Positions 33,445 to 45,398 of a stretch of DNA of 64,000 bases are shown here, piece after piece. The first letter of the stretch is position 1. The number at the start of each line of letters is the position of its first letter. The notes beneath the pieces were generated by a model. The model had not been told where the DNA came from and searched no databases. It saw only the letters and a program-made list of their open reading frames with translations. The stretch is from Lactifluus volemus (taxonomy: Eukaryota > Basidiomycota > Agaricomycetes > Russulales > Russulaceae), in contig WTXI01000031.1 in NCBI GenBank assembly GCA_022376515.1, forward strand, positions 1 to 64,000, written 5' to 3'. Position numbers and translations under genes: made by a program.

Positions 33445-36400
33445 CTATGCAAGGTCTACGCATCTCCATTTTGGTGCAAAGTACCATGGCCTCGGGTTGT
33501 TCGTGCCTCGTGAGTTTACATTTGCGACGCACCCAATAAGGGCTGTAGCGACATCTGCATCATGGTTTGCGCCACGAAGAAGAAGAAGCTGGACAATTTC
33601 TAGGTGTCCGCGTTCCGAAGCCAGATGAAATGGGGTCACGTGATTGTTATCCAGGGCATTCGGATCTGCGCCATGATCGAGAAGAAGTCGAGCAGTGTCT
33701 AGGCATCCAATGTTCGATGCAAAGTGCAATGGCGTCTGGTTGTCCGTGTCTTGTGAATTTACATTTGCACCATACTCAATAAGGACTTGAGCGAGAACTG
33801 AAAACTCCAAAGTAGATGACCTAAAAGGATTTCTACCATTACCTAAACTGAAATGGAGAATGACATACAGCGTACCAATGTGGGTTTAGCACCAGGTGTA
33901 AGGGAGTCCGGGCATCCTTATCTCGGGGATCATGATTTGCGCCACGAAGAAGAAGAAGCTGGACAATTTCCAGGTGTCTGTATTGTGAAGCCAAATGCAA
34001 TGGGGTCATGTGATCGTTATCCAGGGCATTTGCATCTGCGCCATGATCGAGAAGAAGTCGAGCAGCGTCTACGTATCCAATGTTGGATGCAAAGTGCAAT
34101 GGTGTCCAGTTGTTCGTGTCTTGTGCATTTACATTTGCGCCGCACTCGATAAGGACTTGAGCGAGAACTAAAAACTCCAAAGTAGATGACCTAAAAGGAT
34201 TTCTACCATTACTTAAACTGAAATGGAGATAATGACATACAGCGTACCAATCTGGGTTTAGCACCAGGTGTAAGGCAGTCCGGGCTTCCTCACCTCGGGA
34301 ATCATGATTTGCGCCACGAAGAAGAAGCTGGACAAATTCCAGGTGTCCGCGTTCTGAAGCCAAATGCAATGGGGTCACGTGATCGTTATCCAGGGCATTT
34401 GCATCTGCGCCATGTTCGAGAAGAAGTCGAGCAGTGTCTAGGTATCCAACTTCCAATGCAAAGTGCAATGGCGTCCTGTTGTTCGTGTCTTGTGAATTTA
34501 CATTTGCACCACACTCGATAAGGACTTTAGCGAGATCAGAACGCTCTTTAAACTCCAAAGTAGATGACCTAAATGGATTTCTAGCATTATCTAAACTGAA
34601 ATGGAGAATGACATACAGCGTACCAATGTGGGTTTAGCGCTAGGTGTAAGGGAGTCCGGGCATCCTTATCTCGGGGATCATGATTTGCGCCACGAAGAAG
34701 AAGAAGCTGGACAAATTCCAGGTGTCCGCGTTCTGAAGCCAAATGCAATGGGGTCACGTGATCATTATCCAGGGCATTTGCATCTGCGCCATGTTCGAGA
34801 AGAAGTCGAGCAGTGTCTAGGTATCCAACTTCCAATGCAAAGTGCAATGGCGTCCTGTTGTTCGTGTCTTGTGAATTTACATTTGCACCACACTCGATAA
34901 GGACTTTAGCGAGATCAGAACGCTCTTTAAACTCCAAAGTAGATGACCTAAATGTATTTTTAGCATTATCTAAACTGAAATGGAGAATGACATACAGCGT
35001 ACCAATGTGGGTTTAGCGCTAGGTGTAAGGGAATCCGGGCATCCTTATCTCGGGGATCATGATTTGCGCCACGAAGAAGAAGAAGCTGGGCAATTTCCAG
35101 GTGTCCGCGTTCCGAAGCCAGATGCAATGGGGTCACGTGATCGTTATCCAGGGCATTTACATCTGCGCCATGTTCGAGAAGAAGTCGAGCAGTGTCTAGG
35201 TATCCAACTTCCAATGCAAAGTGCAATGGCGCCCTGTTGTTCGCGTCTTGTGAACTTACATTTGCACCACACTCGATAAGGACTTTAGCGAGATCAGAAC
35301 GCTCTTTAAACTCCAAAGTAGATGACCTAAATGGATTTCTAGCATTATCTAAACTGAAATGGAGAATGACATACAGCGTACCAATGTGGGTTTAGCGCTA
35401 GGTGTAAGGGAGTCCGGGCATCCTTATCTCGGGGATCATGATTTGCGCCACGAAGAAGAAGAAGCTGGACAAATTCCAGGTGTCCGCGTTCTGAAGCCAA
35501 ATGCAATGGGGTCACGTGATCGTTATCCAGGGCATTTGCATCTGCGCCATGTTCGAGAAGAAGTCGAGCAGTGTCTAGGTATCCAACTTCCAATGCAAAG
35601 TGCAATGGCGCCCTGTTGTTCGTGTCTTGTGAATTTACATTTGCACCACACTCGATAAGGACTTTAGCGAGATCAGAACGCTCTTTAAACTCCAAAGTAG
35701 ATGACCTAAATGGATTTCTAGCATTATCTAAACTGAAATGGAGAATGACATATAGCGTACCAATGTGGGTTTAGCGCTAGGTGTAAGGGAGTCCGGGCAT
35801 CCTTATCTCGGGAATCATGATTTGCGCCACGAAGAAGAAGAAGCTGGACAAATTCCAGGTGTCCGCGTTCTGAAGCCAGATGAAATGGGGTCACGTGATT
35901 GTTATCCAGGGCATTCGGATCTGCGCCATGATCGAGAAGAAGTCGAGCAGTGTCTAGGCATCCAATGTTCGATGCAAAGTGTAATGGTGTCCAGTTGTTC
36001 GCGTCTTGTGCATTTACATTTGCGCGGCTCTCGATAGGGACTTGAGCGGGAACTAAAAACTCCAAAGTAGACAGTAACCTTAAAGGATTTCTAGCATTAC
36101 CTAAACTGTAATGGAGAATGACATACAGCGTACCAATGTGGGTTTAGCGCCAGGTGTAAGGGAGTCCGGGCATCCTTATCTCGAGAATCATGATTTGCGC
36201 CACGAAGAAGAAGCTGGACAATTTCCAGGTGTCTGTATTGTGAAGCCAAATGCAATGGGGTCATGTGATCGTTATCCAGGGCATTTGCATCTGCGCCATG
36301 ATCGAGAAGAAGTCGAGCAGCGTCTACGTATCCAATGTTGGATGCAAAGTGCAATGGCGTCCGGGCATTCCTATCCAGGGCATTCGCGTCTGCACCGTGA

Positions 36401-39400
36401 TCGAGAAGGAGCTGAGCAACTTCCAGGGATTTGCTTTTTAATGCAAGGTGTAGCGGCATATGGCCGTTCTTGTCATGCACACTAGCATTTGCGCCGTACT
36501 CGAGAAGAACCTTGGCTACTTCCCAATTAATATGGACCGACACAGAATGCAATGGCGTCGATCCTGTGTCGTCCTGAGAGTTCAAATCCGCACCATGGGA
36601 AACAAGGATCTGAACAACTTCCAGGTGTCCTCGTTGTGACGCTAAATTCAGTGGAATGCAGGAGTTGTTGTCGCGTGGATTTGTATCGGCCCCGTGCTGG
36701 AGAAGAAATCGTGTAATCGTCCCGTTGCCCATTTTAGAAGCTATAGATAATGGGGTGTGATCGTCAGACTGCCGAGCGTTTACGTTTTGTGCGCGTTCGA
36801 CAATGAGGAACTCTGCGACGTCACATAAGCCGTAGTGGACCGCGAGATGCAATGGAAGTTGAATTGTCCGGAAAAGATACTTTTTCCGGGCCCCAAAGTG
36901 TCGGGATGTTGGGTCGAAAAGACGTTTCAAGCCTTCTTGTACTGTCACTGACACATTTTCAAACAGGGCATGGTCCACCCAGTGCCTCGCTGCATACTGA
37001 GCGAGAGGGAGCTCCTTGAGGCTATCATCGGTGAGCCTTTCATCGGGGTGGAGCAGGGTGCCGAGGCAGGCTTTCGTGACCATCGTGTGAGCAGGAGTGG
37101 TAAGAATGTTATAACGGCGGATGGTAGGCATTTGTGCAGCTGCGAGGCGGCCCGACATTAAGAACTCTTTCACCGAAAAATGCGAGAACTGAACCAGTTT
37201 CAAATCACTAGGGCCGTACCAGCGATCTTCCTTGACAATGGTGATCAGACTCGAGCACGTGGTTAGCACAGCCTGCATTGGGTCTTTCCGGCGGCGATCC
37301 TCGACAAGCTTGGGAATTTCCCCGGCCTCGAAATCGAAAGCAAGAAACTCCGCAAGCTCTTCAACGAAAAACGGACGGGACGCCACCGCCATACACTGGA
37401 ACAGCCGGTGCGCATAGTCCCAGATTGCCTCATCAATATCTTGCAAGGAACGCTCATACGTTCCATCCAGGGTGTCTGGCAATTCTTCCAGAGCACGCCG
37501 GATTCGCTCCGGAGGGTAGCGGCGAAGAAAGTCGAATTGACATGAGACCCACTTGAACCTGCATCACATGTGTAAGTCACCATCGTGCAGTTTTGTAGCA
37601 CCGATGCCTTACATTCTATCGCCCTTTTGTAAAAGCGCTCCGGTGACTAATGTCTTCTCCTCCTCTCCCCATGTCCCTATGACGAGGTCCGAGTCAACGA
37701 CAGATCTGACGTATGCTTCGATGTCTCGCCTTTGTCCCCCCTCTTCGTCAAGGGAAACAAAATGGGACTTCAATCGATTCAGGACAGCTCCGATGTCGGT
37801 TTCAGGGCGAGAAGTGACGCATATACGTAGATTTGGAAGATTTAAACAAACAAGCTCCTCCACAAGCTTCAGGACCTTTCCCCGGGGAGTTGGCGTGCCA
37901 TAGGCTTTCGGGCATTCGTCAAGAGCATCCACAATAACGTAAATCGGGGGTTGTGCAGCACATCGGAAAATATCATTTAGACATCTGGAAAGTGCGGCGT
38001 CACTGGGTTCTTGAGAGCCATTACGATGTTCCGAATAGAACTTTGAAAGAATCTCGGAGTAGGACTGGGACTGGTCATGAAGCTGGAACAGAAGTGAGGA
38101 CATCAAACCCCGTGAGTTCCTCTTTTCGTCGTCTCCGAATTCGCAATAGAAGAACGCTAGCGAGGCCGATCCAGACTTGCGCATGCTGTCGATGTATTCA
38201 ATAATCGACGAGCTTGTTGATGATATCAGTTTCCACATCGGAACATACCGGAAATGTTGCGTACCAGAGGACGGTCTTTCCAGCGCCGGCTACGACAACG
38301 GAAGCCATCAATCCCAGTGTGTTGTTGTAACAGCAAGGGACACTGACGTTTACCACAAACCCACAAAAGGGAGCCAGACGACTGCCAGTTGACCAAAGCA
38401 TCACTTTGAGTGAGCCATGTCGTGGTCCCGTCGTGGCGAGCTGCGCACGCCGTGTTGTGGTTCTTCCATGGGTTTGGCGGGGAGAGCCAGTGTTGAAGAT
38501 CCCGCCGGATTTGGTCAGCTGTAAAACGATCTCGGTGTTCTTGGTCAGAAATGACGAGATTATGTGGGTAACTGACCCTTTTCTTTCTTCGCATGGCTCG
38601 TCTCACCGTCCATGATCACTCTCGTATTCTGCTCCAGACGGGACGTATTCTGCTCTAAACGGGAGACAGCGCCGAGCGTCTGAGCCGCAGTCGCCCGCAC
38701 CTCCTCCTGGATAAGCTTATCCAGCTTCTTTAGTGCCTCCTCGACCTTATTCTCTCCGAACAGCTTCAATCCGAACTTCTCTGCATCGTGGTCAGCCATG
38801 TGACCTATGGGCAAAAATCCACTCACTCAGTCGTCCTTGCTTTATCTGTTTGGTTGCCAGAGCCAAGGTAGACAACATTTCGATTATGATCTTCACAACA
38901 ACCTTCCTTAGTGCCATTGTTGGAGAAGCTTGGGTATAAATATCCAAGCGTTGGACGAAATTCCCAAGGGACTCAAATAGTTCGAAAAGGAGATCATAGC
39001 TGGCATTGACATCCTTCACGGCCTGGGATACGAGATGTCACGAGAACACACGCTGAGGAACTGAAGAGACATACGGCAAGGAGGATACCAATGGCAGAAA
39101 ATACTAATTTTATAGATGGGATGGACTGCAAAATATGGATCATGACATGAACGGAGACTATGGGCACATTCAGGCGCACCACTGAAGCAACACCATGTCC
39201 AGCTTGGATAGCTCCTTGAAGTCCTCTCAGGGCAGTGCCCGAGCCAGTGAAAACCGTATGCAGAACATTCACCGTACGCAGTATGGACTTCGTCATCTTG
39301 GGGTGACGGTCATTTCCCAGGGATTTACGAAAGGGTTGTACTTGCTCTTCGAGAACTTGATTGATGGACTCAATAGTATGGCATGATCTGAGTCGGATGG

Positions 39401-39512
39401 CAAGTTGATGTTCAATGAGACTTGCCCCGACCTTCGCTTGGTACTGCTTAACGGCATCGTCCAAAAGAGACTGCAAAGTAGACGAGTCAGAAGTATCGGT
39501 TATAGAAGACAT
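33445..39512 (-). CDS. Goodbye-NACHT-ankyrin NLR-like STAND protein (block 1)
   Basis: Fungal NLR-type receptor. The N-terminal exon from the ATG at 39512 (MSSITDTSDSSTLQSLLDDA) has the pattern of the STAND N-terminal Goodbye domain. It is followed by exons at about 38990-38820 (KDVNASYDLLFELFESLGNF) and 38770-38570 (a helical linker). The NACHT domain has Walker A AGAGKTVLW (Lys codon 38276-38278) and Walker B PIYVIVDALDEC near 37955. An NLR-type helical region (GTYERSLQDIDEAIWDYA, about 37460) follows. Ankyrin repeats run from about 36870 to the end, the last seven exons being near-identical tandem units. The stop is TAG at 33445-33447, where the third paralogue has CAG (Gln), so the protein is about 2.5 repeats shorter. 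It is the structurally healthiest NLR in the window. Introns are short; exact junctions were not all resolved. Confidence 0.88.
33450..36100 (-). repeat. Tandem exon-plus-intron ankyrin units, about 379 bp each
   Basis: Seven consecutive units. The exon ends lie at 36065, 35695, 35316, 34937, 34558, about 34180 and 33810 (spacing 370, 379, 379, 379, about 378 and about 370). Each unit is an exon of about 324 nt (108 codons, roughly three ankyrin repeats: VLIECGANVNSQDTNNR, then HGADANALDNDHVTPLHLA, then LLLLRGANHDPRDKDAR) plus an intron of about 55 nt (GTACGCTGTATGTC to CCATTTAG). The middle copies (34560-35700) differ at only a few positions. Confidence 0.9.
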
Positions 39513-40779
39513 ATGGTTGAGAAAAGAGAAACTAGTTGGGTCTGAGTATATGAAAGTGGGGTGGATGTAGTCGTGGTTCACGGGTGAGGGTGAGGGTACC
39601 TCGTGTACTAGTATTGATATCAATACTACTAGTCAACTACCAATCAGATTTTAAGGCAGGCGCAAGTTACTTTCCTATGTGGGTATACAATGCCGGCATG
39701 ATTCGGAAACAACGTTAGCCGGTCGATAGTTCAAAGTTGAGATGACATTGTGTTTCCGGATCCGAGTCTGGCTATCCAACCATCACTCGGTGGTTCCGCA
39801 GGGTCATTCTTGTGCCAATATTCATTACGCGCGGCACGCAGGCCACGCACCACAACCTTCCGAACCGAAGACGTTACGTGGTGACAGTCCTTTCATGCCA
39901 GTAACTTGTTAGTAGGGGGTAACTTACGCACTCTCTACCGTGACAGCCTGTGAGCTGTGACCATACTGTACTTCTATTGGGGACGGGGAATGAAGTTAAT
40001 GAAGTCCTTATCGCCACGACACCGTGGAATTGGCCATTACCAAAAAGTATGTTCCTGCTTCCATGTTCATCACTCAACGTCAATCACTGTTTTACCATGT
40101 GCCCTCGCGCCTTGATCTGGGATCCCCTGCCCACTCGTTCCTGACTCGTCGGCCACTCCCCCCAAAGGCCCATCTTATCCTCTAAGAATGCACCCGCGAT
40201 GTTATCGTGTTCTTTTCCCTCCTCAAATACTTGTTTGCATAAAGCACTCGATGAAAGCTCACGCTCCACCCCGACAAGCTCTACCCGACCTAGCGCTTAT
40301 TGGGCAATGTCACCCACGCTCTCCAACTCATTTACGCATCTGTGTGGGATTGTTACGAGCGACAAGCGGCGGCGACGTGATCAGGGCGACGATACACATC
40401 GACACTAATCTGACGACGGCTTCGACGTACCTCCTGAGAATGGCCTGTACTCGGGTGATGCACTCGTCGCTGATAATGTGCCCAAAGGGGTTGAAGGTGT
40501 GAAGGAGACATGAGTCGTACCATGATGGTACGCTAAGTGAAAGATAATATACGCTCGGACTTGGTGTGGAGGTGGGATAAGCACGCAAAACAATAACTGG
40601 GTAGGAGGGTTTGGAAGTGTATTTTTGTTTTCTTTAATAGAACTTGAAGAGTTGATATCTAGACTCACGGACCTGACGAATGTGAGGGCAATCTCGGGCA
40701 CCGTAACACGCGCGATGATGGCCCTCAATCAGCCCAGGATCCAGGTGAATGCGCCTAGTGCGAAAACGAGGGGTTGCCA
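39513..40779. other. Upstream region of block-1 NLR gene, partly duplicated
   Basis: 39530-39900 is shared with block 2 (53900-54230), including CCTCGTGTA..TTGATATC, GTTAGCCGGTCGATAGTTC and TTCCGGATCCGAGTCTGGCT. It probably contains the NLR promoter. 39900-40779 has two protein-like minus frames (near 40269-40084, KQVFEEGKEHDNIAGAFLED; near 40588-40330, DECITRVQAILRRYVEAVV). They suggest an unidentified or broken minus-strand gene; I cannot name it. Confidence 0.45.
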
Positions 40780-40814
40780 ACAAGAGCTACAAGACCATCT
40801 GATTGAGAAAGCCA

Positions 40815-41000
40815 AAGATTTACAGAGCTGCGTACCTATTTCTGGTCCTCAATTTCGCCCTGATCACCACATCCTCCATTTATTTGTCCTCATTGTGTGT
40901 ACATCACTCTTCTCATGCACGGCAGCAGTCAGCCATCAACAAGGCAACCAACAGGGTTCCACGTTCAGAACCTCGGTGCGAAGCCAGGCCAGAGACGATG
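40815..41000. repeat. Spacer repeat family A, partial copy
   Basis: GAGCTGCGTACCTATTTCTGG through the GCCAGGCCAGAGACGATGGTC area matches the right end of the longer copies at 43425-44460, 54340-55345 and 58945-59950. It lies directly before a truncated GOT1 copy, as in the other copies. Confidence 0.75.
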
Positions 41001-41129
41001 GTCGGTAGGTGGGTAGCCGATGACGGAGTCGAGTGGGATCGAGCGGGTTATATGGTTATAGCGCTTACCTAGAATAACCCTGTTGTAAAGCCTGGCAGGG
41101 AAATGGGAAACCGCATAGGGTGGACGCCA

Positions 41130-41635
41130 TACAACGGTGGCACGTGAACCTACTAGCCCAAAAACTGGAAGGTGTGGCAGTGGTATGGCAAGCGCGAGAT
41201 GTTTAGAGGAAATTGCGAGGGGCAGTGACATAGAGCGCAGAGGTATCATAGTTACTCGAATGGGAGCGACAGAACAGGTAAGGAGGGGCAGGACGGAGAC
41301 GCGGCCAGAAAAAAGGAGGATACGCAGCCGAAAAGAAACGCGAACATCTCCACGAACACGCCGATGGCTGGCCAGTTGAGAAAGACGAGGAGGATGCCTC
41401 CGAAGAAGCAGACGGTACCACGTAGCTTTTTCCTCCGCGCGAAAAGAGTAAAACATCTTTTGTGGGCTGGTCATGAAGAAGGGGCCTCTGAGGAAGAGGA
41501 TATGGTGCGTGTGTATCGAGGGAGTGATCAATAATAATGAGAGCTAGCATGAGAGTGGAGAGATTGTGCCCATTTCCGAGGGCGAGGAGAGCACCGTCAA
41601 TCAAAGAGGAGCATGACGCCGAGCAGCTCAGCTCA
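41130..41635 (-). pseudogene. Truncated GOT1 copy 1
   Basis: Matches GOT1 exons 2 to 3 (GALLALGN near 41590, ILFLRGPFFMTSPQKMFYSF near 41500, a [11 protein letters not shown] equivalent near 41360), the following intron and a remnant of the last exon (GLVGSRATVVW near 41150). It lacks exon 1 and the first part of exon 2 (break near 41635). The penultimate coding exon is replaced by about 100 bp of unrelated sequence. Introns are retained, so it is a DNA-level copy and not retroposed. Confidence 0.8.
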
Positions 41636-42330
41636 GCACGAGCGCCTTGAGCGCTCGCTTGATCAACCGAACAACGCCACCACCCTTCTCGGTGACTCCG
41701 CGATCGCCAGCTGAGCGCGCTCTGAGCACACCCTCAGAGTTTAGGCAATTACGATCCTTCCCAGTGACGATATCACATCTGGCCGGGATGTTGGCACACA
41801 ATATTACTCTCGTTCGAGATTTCCCGCTCTTTTGGCGTTCATGGCAGACGTACAACAATGTATCGCGTCCATGATCGACTAACAACACATACAAGTATAC
41901 AGATGATTGCTTCTTTCGTCAGCACAAATGACAAGATTTATTTGCCCCAGAAGGGGGTTGCAGTATCTGGATATGACAAAAAGGAAGCGACACCAATCCC
42001 CGCCGCGTCCGCATTTCCGGTGATACGCATAATAGGAGGGATGCAGCGATGAACCCAGCGAAGGTTGGTATCCTCGGGTTGACATCACCAGGAATGACGG
42101 GTTGTTCGAATGCTCTGGGCTGTGGGTTTGAGCCAGCCGAAGAACTGAAAATTATCCGCTCGTACCCATTTCCAATCCCCTGTTTCGCTCTCACGAATAC
42201 ATCTTCCATCTATGTGTCCTCGCTGTTCTTCAGGAACCTGAGCCAGAACCGTCAACCAGGCCACCTAAGAAGGTTCCACATTCAGAAATGAGGCACGGTG
42301 CCAGGCCAGAGGCAATGGTTAGTGGGTGGT
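41636..42330. repeat. Spacer repeat family B, copy 1
   Basis: Shares order and sequence with 55963-56900: CGCTTGATCAAC near the GOT1 break, a TCTGAGCACACC motif, then AAGGTTGGTATCCTCGGGTTG near 42062 against AAGATTGGTATCATCGGGTTG near 56628. A minus frame at 42209-41919 (RIPTFAGFIAASLLLCVSPE) is protein-like and resembles family A minus frames, but I cannot assign it. Confidence 0.65.
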
Positions 42331-42439
42331 TAACCAATGAGGGAGCCGAGTGCCAGATAACTTGTGTGTTGGAATGGGTGTAATACCGCACAGAGTCATG
42401 CCTAAACATCTATTGAAATGTGACACCACGTAGGTAGGG

Positions 42440-42720
42440 CCGGCGCCTTATCTCAACGGCATGCGAACCTGCTACATGGTCCACAGACTGGAAGACGTGG
42501 CAGTCGTATGGAAGATGGGTAAGTTAATTAGTGAAGAAAAGTCTGAAGTGGGGAGGATTAGTACTATAAGGGGTAAATGGGGCCGATGAATGCACATCTT
42601 TGCACCTAAAACAAGACAGTTCGAATACCGCATTTGGATGTCGAAACTGGGGCCCACGCATAGCTTGAACCTGCGCGAAATTTGAAACATCATTCGTAAG
42701 TTAGGTCAGAGTGAGGAAGA
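42440..42720 (-). pseudogene. Highly decayed GOT1 copy (class 2)
   Basis: CTCAACGGCATGCGAACCTGC, then CTGGAAGACGTGGCAGTCGTATGG, matches the 3' end of the truncated GOT1 copies. TTTGCACCTAAAACAAGACAG near 42600 matches the class-2 copies at 57320 and 60877, where it corresponds to the donor of the intron after the [12 protein letters not shown] exon. Confidence 0.5.
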
Positions 42721-42759
42721 TGTATTTACTCGTTGAAGCTGTAGCCGATATCAGCTAGC

Positions 42760-43140
42760 AGGACAGAAGATATCCGACATATCAAAGACATCGGAAAAGA
42801 CCATGTTACTACTAGATCTCACATGGACGGGGTAGATGGATGACCGAAGAATACGTTCGGGCGTTCGGGTCATGGCCCGTCTCAGCCGAGCTCGTCTATT
42901 TGACACAACCACTGACTTCGACTCATTCCCCTACTTCTCGACCAGCACCAGTCAAGGGTGACCCACCAAATTCGCCCCGGTCAAGATGCCCTTCATAGTG
43001 GTCTGCACAAATTGACTATTTTTGTATGTCCGCGGGCTCGGCCATTCTCACTCCGGATCCGTCGTATGCCCTCCAGCGATACGAACGAAGCTCTCTTCCC
43101 ACTGGCAGAAATCTCGCCTATAGTCCGAGTCTAGCTATCC
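42760..43140. repeat. Spacer repeat family C, copy 1
   Basis: GACAGAAGATATCC, then CATCGGAAAAGACCATGTTAC, then the segment CTTCTCGACCAGCACCAGTC to the CTCTTCCCACTGGCAG area. It recurs at 57480-57890 and, more diverged and partly rearranged, at 61030-61780. No coding assignment. Confidence 0.65.
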
Positions 43141-43424
43141 AATTATCACTCGGTAGTTCTACAGTTTGACAAGATCATTCCTGTGCCAATATCCATTACG
43201 CCCAATTAGTCAACAAGACCACCTCATTCAGTCTCTTCACGAGAACTTCGCCCGGCCGCCCGGCGACAAAGAGATCGATTTTTGGTAGAGTCGGTTATCG
43301 GAACTGAGCTCATTATCGTCCACTCGCCCACCCCTCGCTAAAGGCTCTCTTTCCGAGTCCACTATAACAATGATATCGCTGTCCTCTATCTATTGGAATG
43401 AATACATCCCCACTCTCCCGCCGT

Positions 43425-44460
43425 CATGAATCGTGATGGACGGACAACCTCTATGGCCGACTAACAAAATCTCAAAAACCGTTTCTACGTGCCAACAAGC
43501 ATGTGACGTCCTTCCTGGCTCGTCATGTCTCCGAGTCCTCAGCCACCATGCGGGCCGCATAGAATAAACCCGAGGCTTATCTTCACATGGTCCGTGGACA
43601 CTTCCTGGGGAGCGCCTACTATGCGTCAGAGTCGCGTGTACGGGGTCTCAATGGGCCACAAAAAACATATTCAGACAGCAGTACGTCTATGCCACGTCAG
43701 AGTCTTCGCGCTGACACGCCTGTTGCTAGACAGGGACCTGGAGGTGCAAAGCAAGGTTGAAGAGCAATTGAAGGAGAGAGAAGTCGTGCAGGCCGATCGA
43801 TGAAGGAGATGGTCGTTGAGGAGACGCGGCTTGCGGTAGGGGCACGATAGAAGGCCGAAACCTAGCTGTTGAGAAGGAGCACATCGAGAATTGACTGTTG
43901 ATAGAAAACATATTGTGAACAAAGACTATCTCATTTTGTCGCTGTGAGCGGACCTCCGAGCCATCACAGGTTGATTCAGTCCAACCGCGACCAAATGTAC
44001 AGATGACCTTGTCCGAGCACAAATGCCAGTGGCACAACTGGTGTATTCTCTCCAAAAGCGATACAGCGCCCGAATAAGGTTACAAAGAAGGAATGATACC
44101 AATCCCTGCTGTCTCTGCATTGCCGTTCCGACATTCACAATAGGGTCATATGCGCTCATCTCGGCAATAAAATCCAGCGAAGGTCAATGCCCTCAGATCG
44201 AGGTCAACAAGAATGACGAGTTGTTCCAATGCTCTGTATGTACATTTGAGCCAGTTCAGTACAACTTGAAACTACAGCTGCGTACCTATTTCTGGTCCTC
44301 AACTTCACACTGATCACCACATCCTCCATTTATATGTCCTCCTGCGTGTACCCCACTCTTCTCATGCACGGCGGCAGTCAGCCGTCAACGAGGTCACCGT
44401 TCCACGTTCAGAACCTCGGTGCCGTGCCAGGCCAGAGACGATGGTCAGTAGGTGGGGAGC
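43425..44460. repeat. Spacer repeat family A, copy 2
   Basis: Starts near GTCATGAATCGTGATGGAC and runs through CGTTTCTACGTGCCAACAAGC, CACAAAAAACATATTCAGACA and CGCTGTGAGCGGACCTCCGAG to the CAGAGACGATGGTCA area. About 1 kb is shared with 54340-55345 and 58945-59950. A minus-strand stretch (near 44159, NVGTAMQRQQGLVSFLL) is the most protein-like part, but all copies contain stops. It always precedes a truncated GOT1 copy, so the two travel as one duplicated unit. Confidence 0.75.
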
Positions 44461-44639
44461 CAATGACGGAGTCAAGTGCAATAAGCGAGAGACAAGCGTG
44501 CGCTGGCAAGGACGTAATGATGTATAGCTGAGCCTAAACCAATGTCAATTGGGAACGAGCGAGTTCTATGGTTACAATGTTTACCTAGAATGACCTTGTT
44601 GTAGGGTCTGGCAGGGAAATGGGAAACCGCATAGGGTGG

Positions 44640-45268
44640 ACGCCATACATCGATGGCACATGAACCTACTAGTCCAAAAACCGGAAGGTGTAGCAGTGGT
44701 ATGGGAAGCGCGAGATGTTTAGAGGAAATTGTGAGGGGCAGTGACCTGGAGCTCAGAGGTATCGTAGCTACTCGAATGGGAGCGACAGAACAGGTAAGGA
44801 GGGGGCAAGACGGAGACACGGCCAGAAAAGCGCATACGCACCCAGAGAGATTGAGAAACCCGAACATCTCCACGAACACGCCGATAGCTTGCCACTTGAG
44901 AAAGACGAGGAGGATGCCCCCGAAGAAGCAGGCGGTCCCACGTAGCTTGTTCTTCCGCGCGAAAAAGTAAAACGTCTTTTGTGGGTCGATGATGAGGAAG
45001 AGACCGCCGAGAAAGAGGATCTAAATGCGTGTGTATATCGAGGGAGTGATCAATAATAGTGATAGATAGCATGATAGTGGAGAGATGGATTGCGCACATT
45101 CCCGAGAGCGAGGAGAGCACCGTCAAAGAAGAGCATGACGCCGAGCAGCATGAAGAGTGCGCCAAACGAGGTCAGCCCGACGCCAATTTCTACTCCGAGT
45201 TAGTCGTTGACCTTTCGTAGGGAAAGGAAACCAAAAAGCTTTTTACTGACTTTGCATATCTGTTAGCC
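44640..45268 (-). pseudogene. GOT1 copy in block 2, 5' part intact, 3' part lost
   Basis: Start codon, first exon, first intron and upstream region match the intact GOT1 (32567 and above), and the sequence up to LNLSG is open ([33 protein letters not shown]). The exon encoding the [17 protein letters not shown] region is absent. A last-exon remnant (GLVGSCAIDVW) follows near 44660. Substitutions hit conserved positions (IIGPQ to IIDPQ, WPAIG to WQAIG, NLFG to NLSG). A truncated protein could in principle be made, but function is unlikely. Confidence 0.8.
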
Positions 45269-45398
45269 ACATAATTTTGGGAGGATTCGATTAGGGTGTA
45301 TATGTCACGGTAAATGGCAGGTGAAGCGAGGCGGTTGGCAGGCCGCCACGTGCCATGCTGACGCGATACGTTGCGCACGCTACAGTAGTAGTAACTGC

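Noticed and set aside
33853..35658. Repeated plus-strand frames of 99 codons starting MENDIQRTNVGLA
   Set aside because: Antisense shadows of the tandem ankyrin cassettes; each starts in the intron complement.
33450..36100. CRISPR-like regular array (about 379-bp spacing)
   Set aside because: The repeats are coding exons plus introns of a eukaryotic ankyrin gene with no unique spacers.
44640..45268. Block-2 GOT1 as a second functional gene
   Set aside because: The exon for the last membrane-proximal region is missing and conserved residues are changed, although the 5' half is open.
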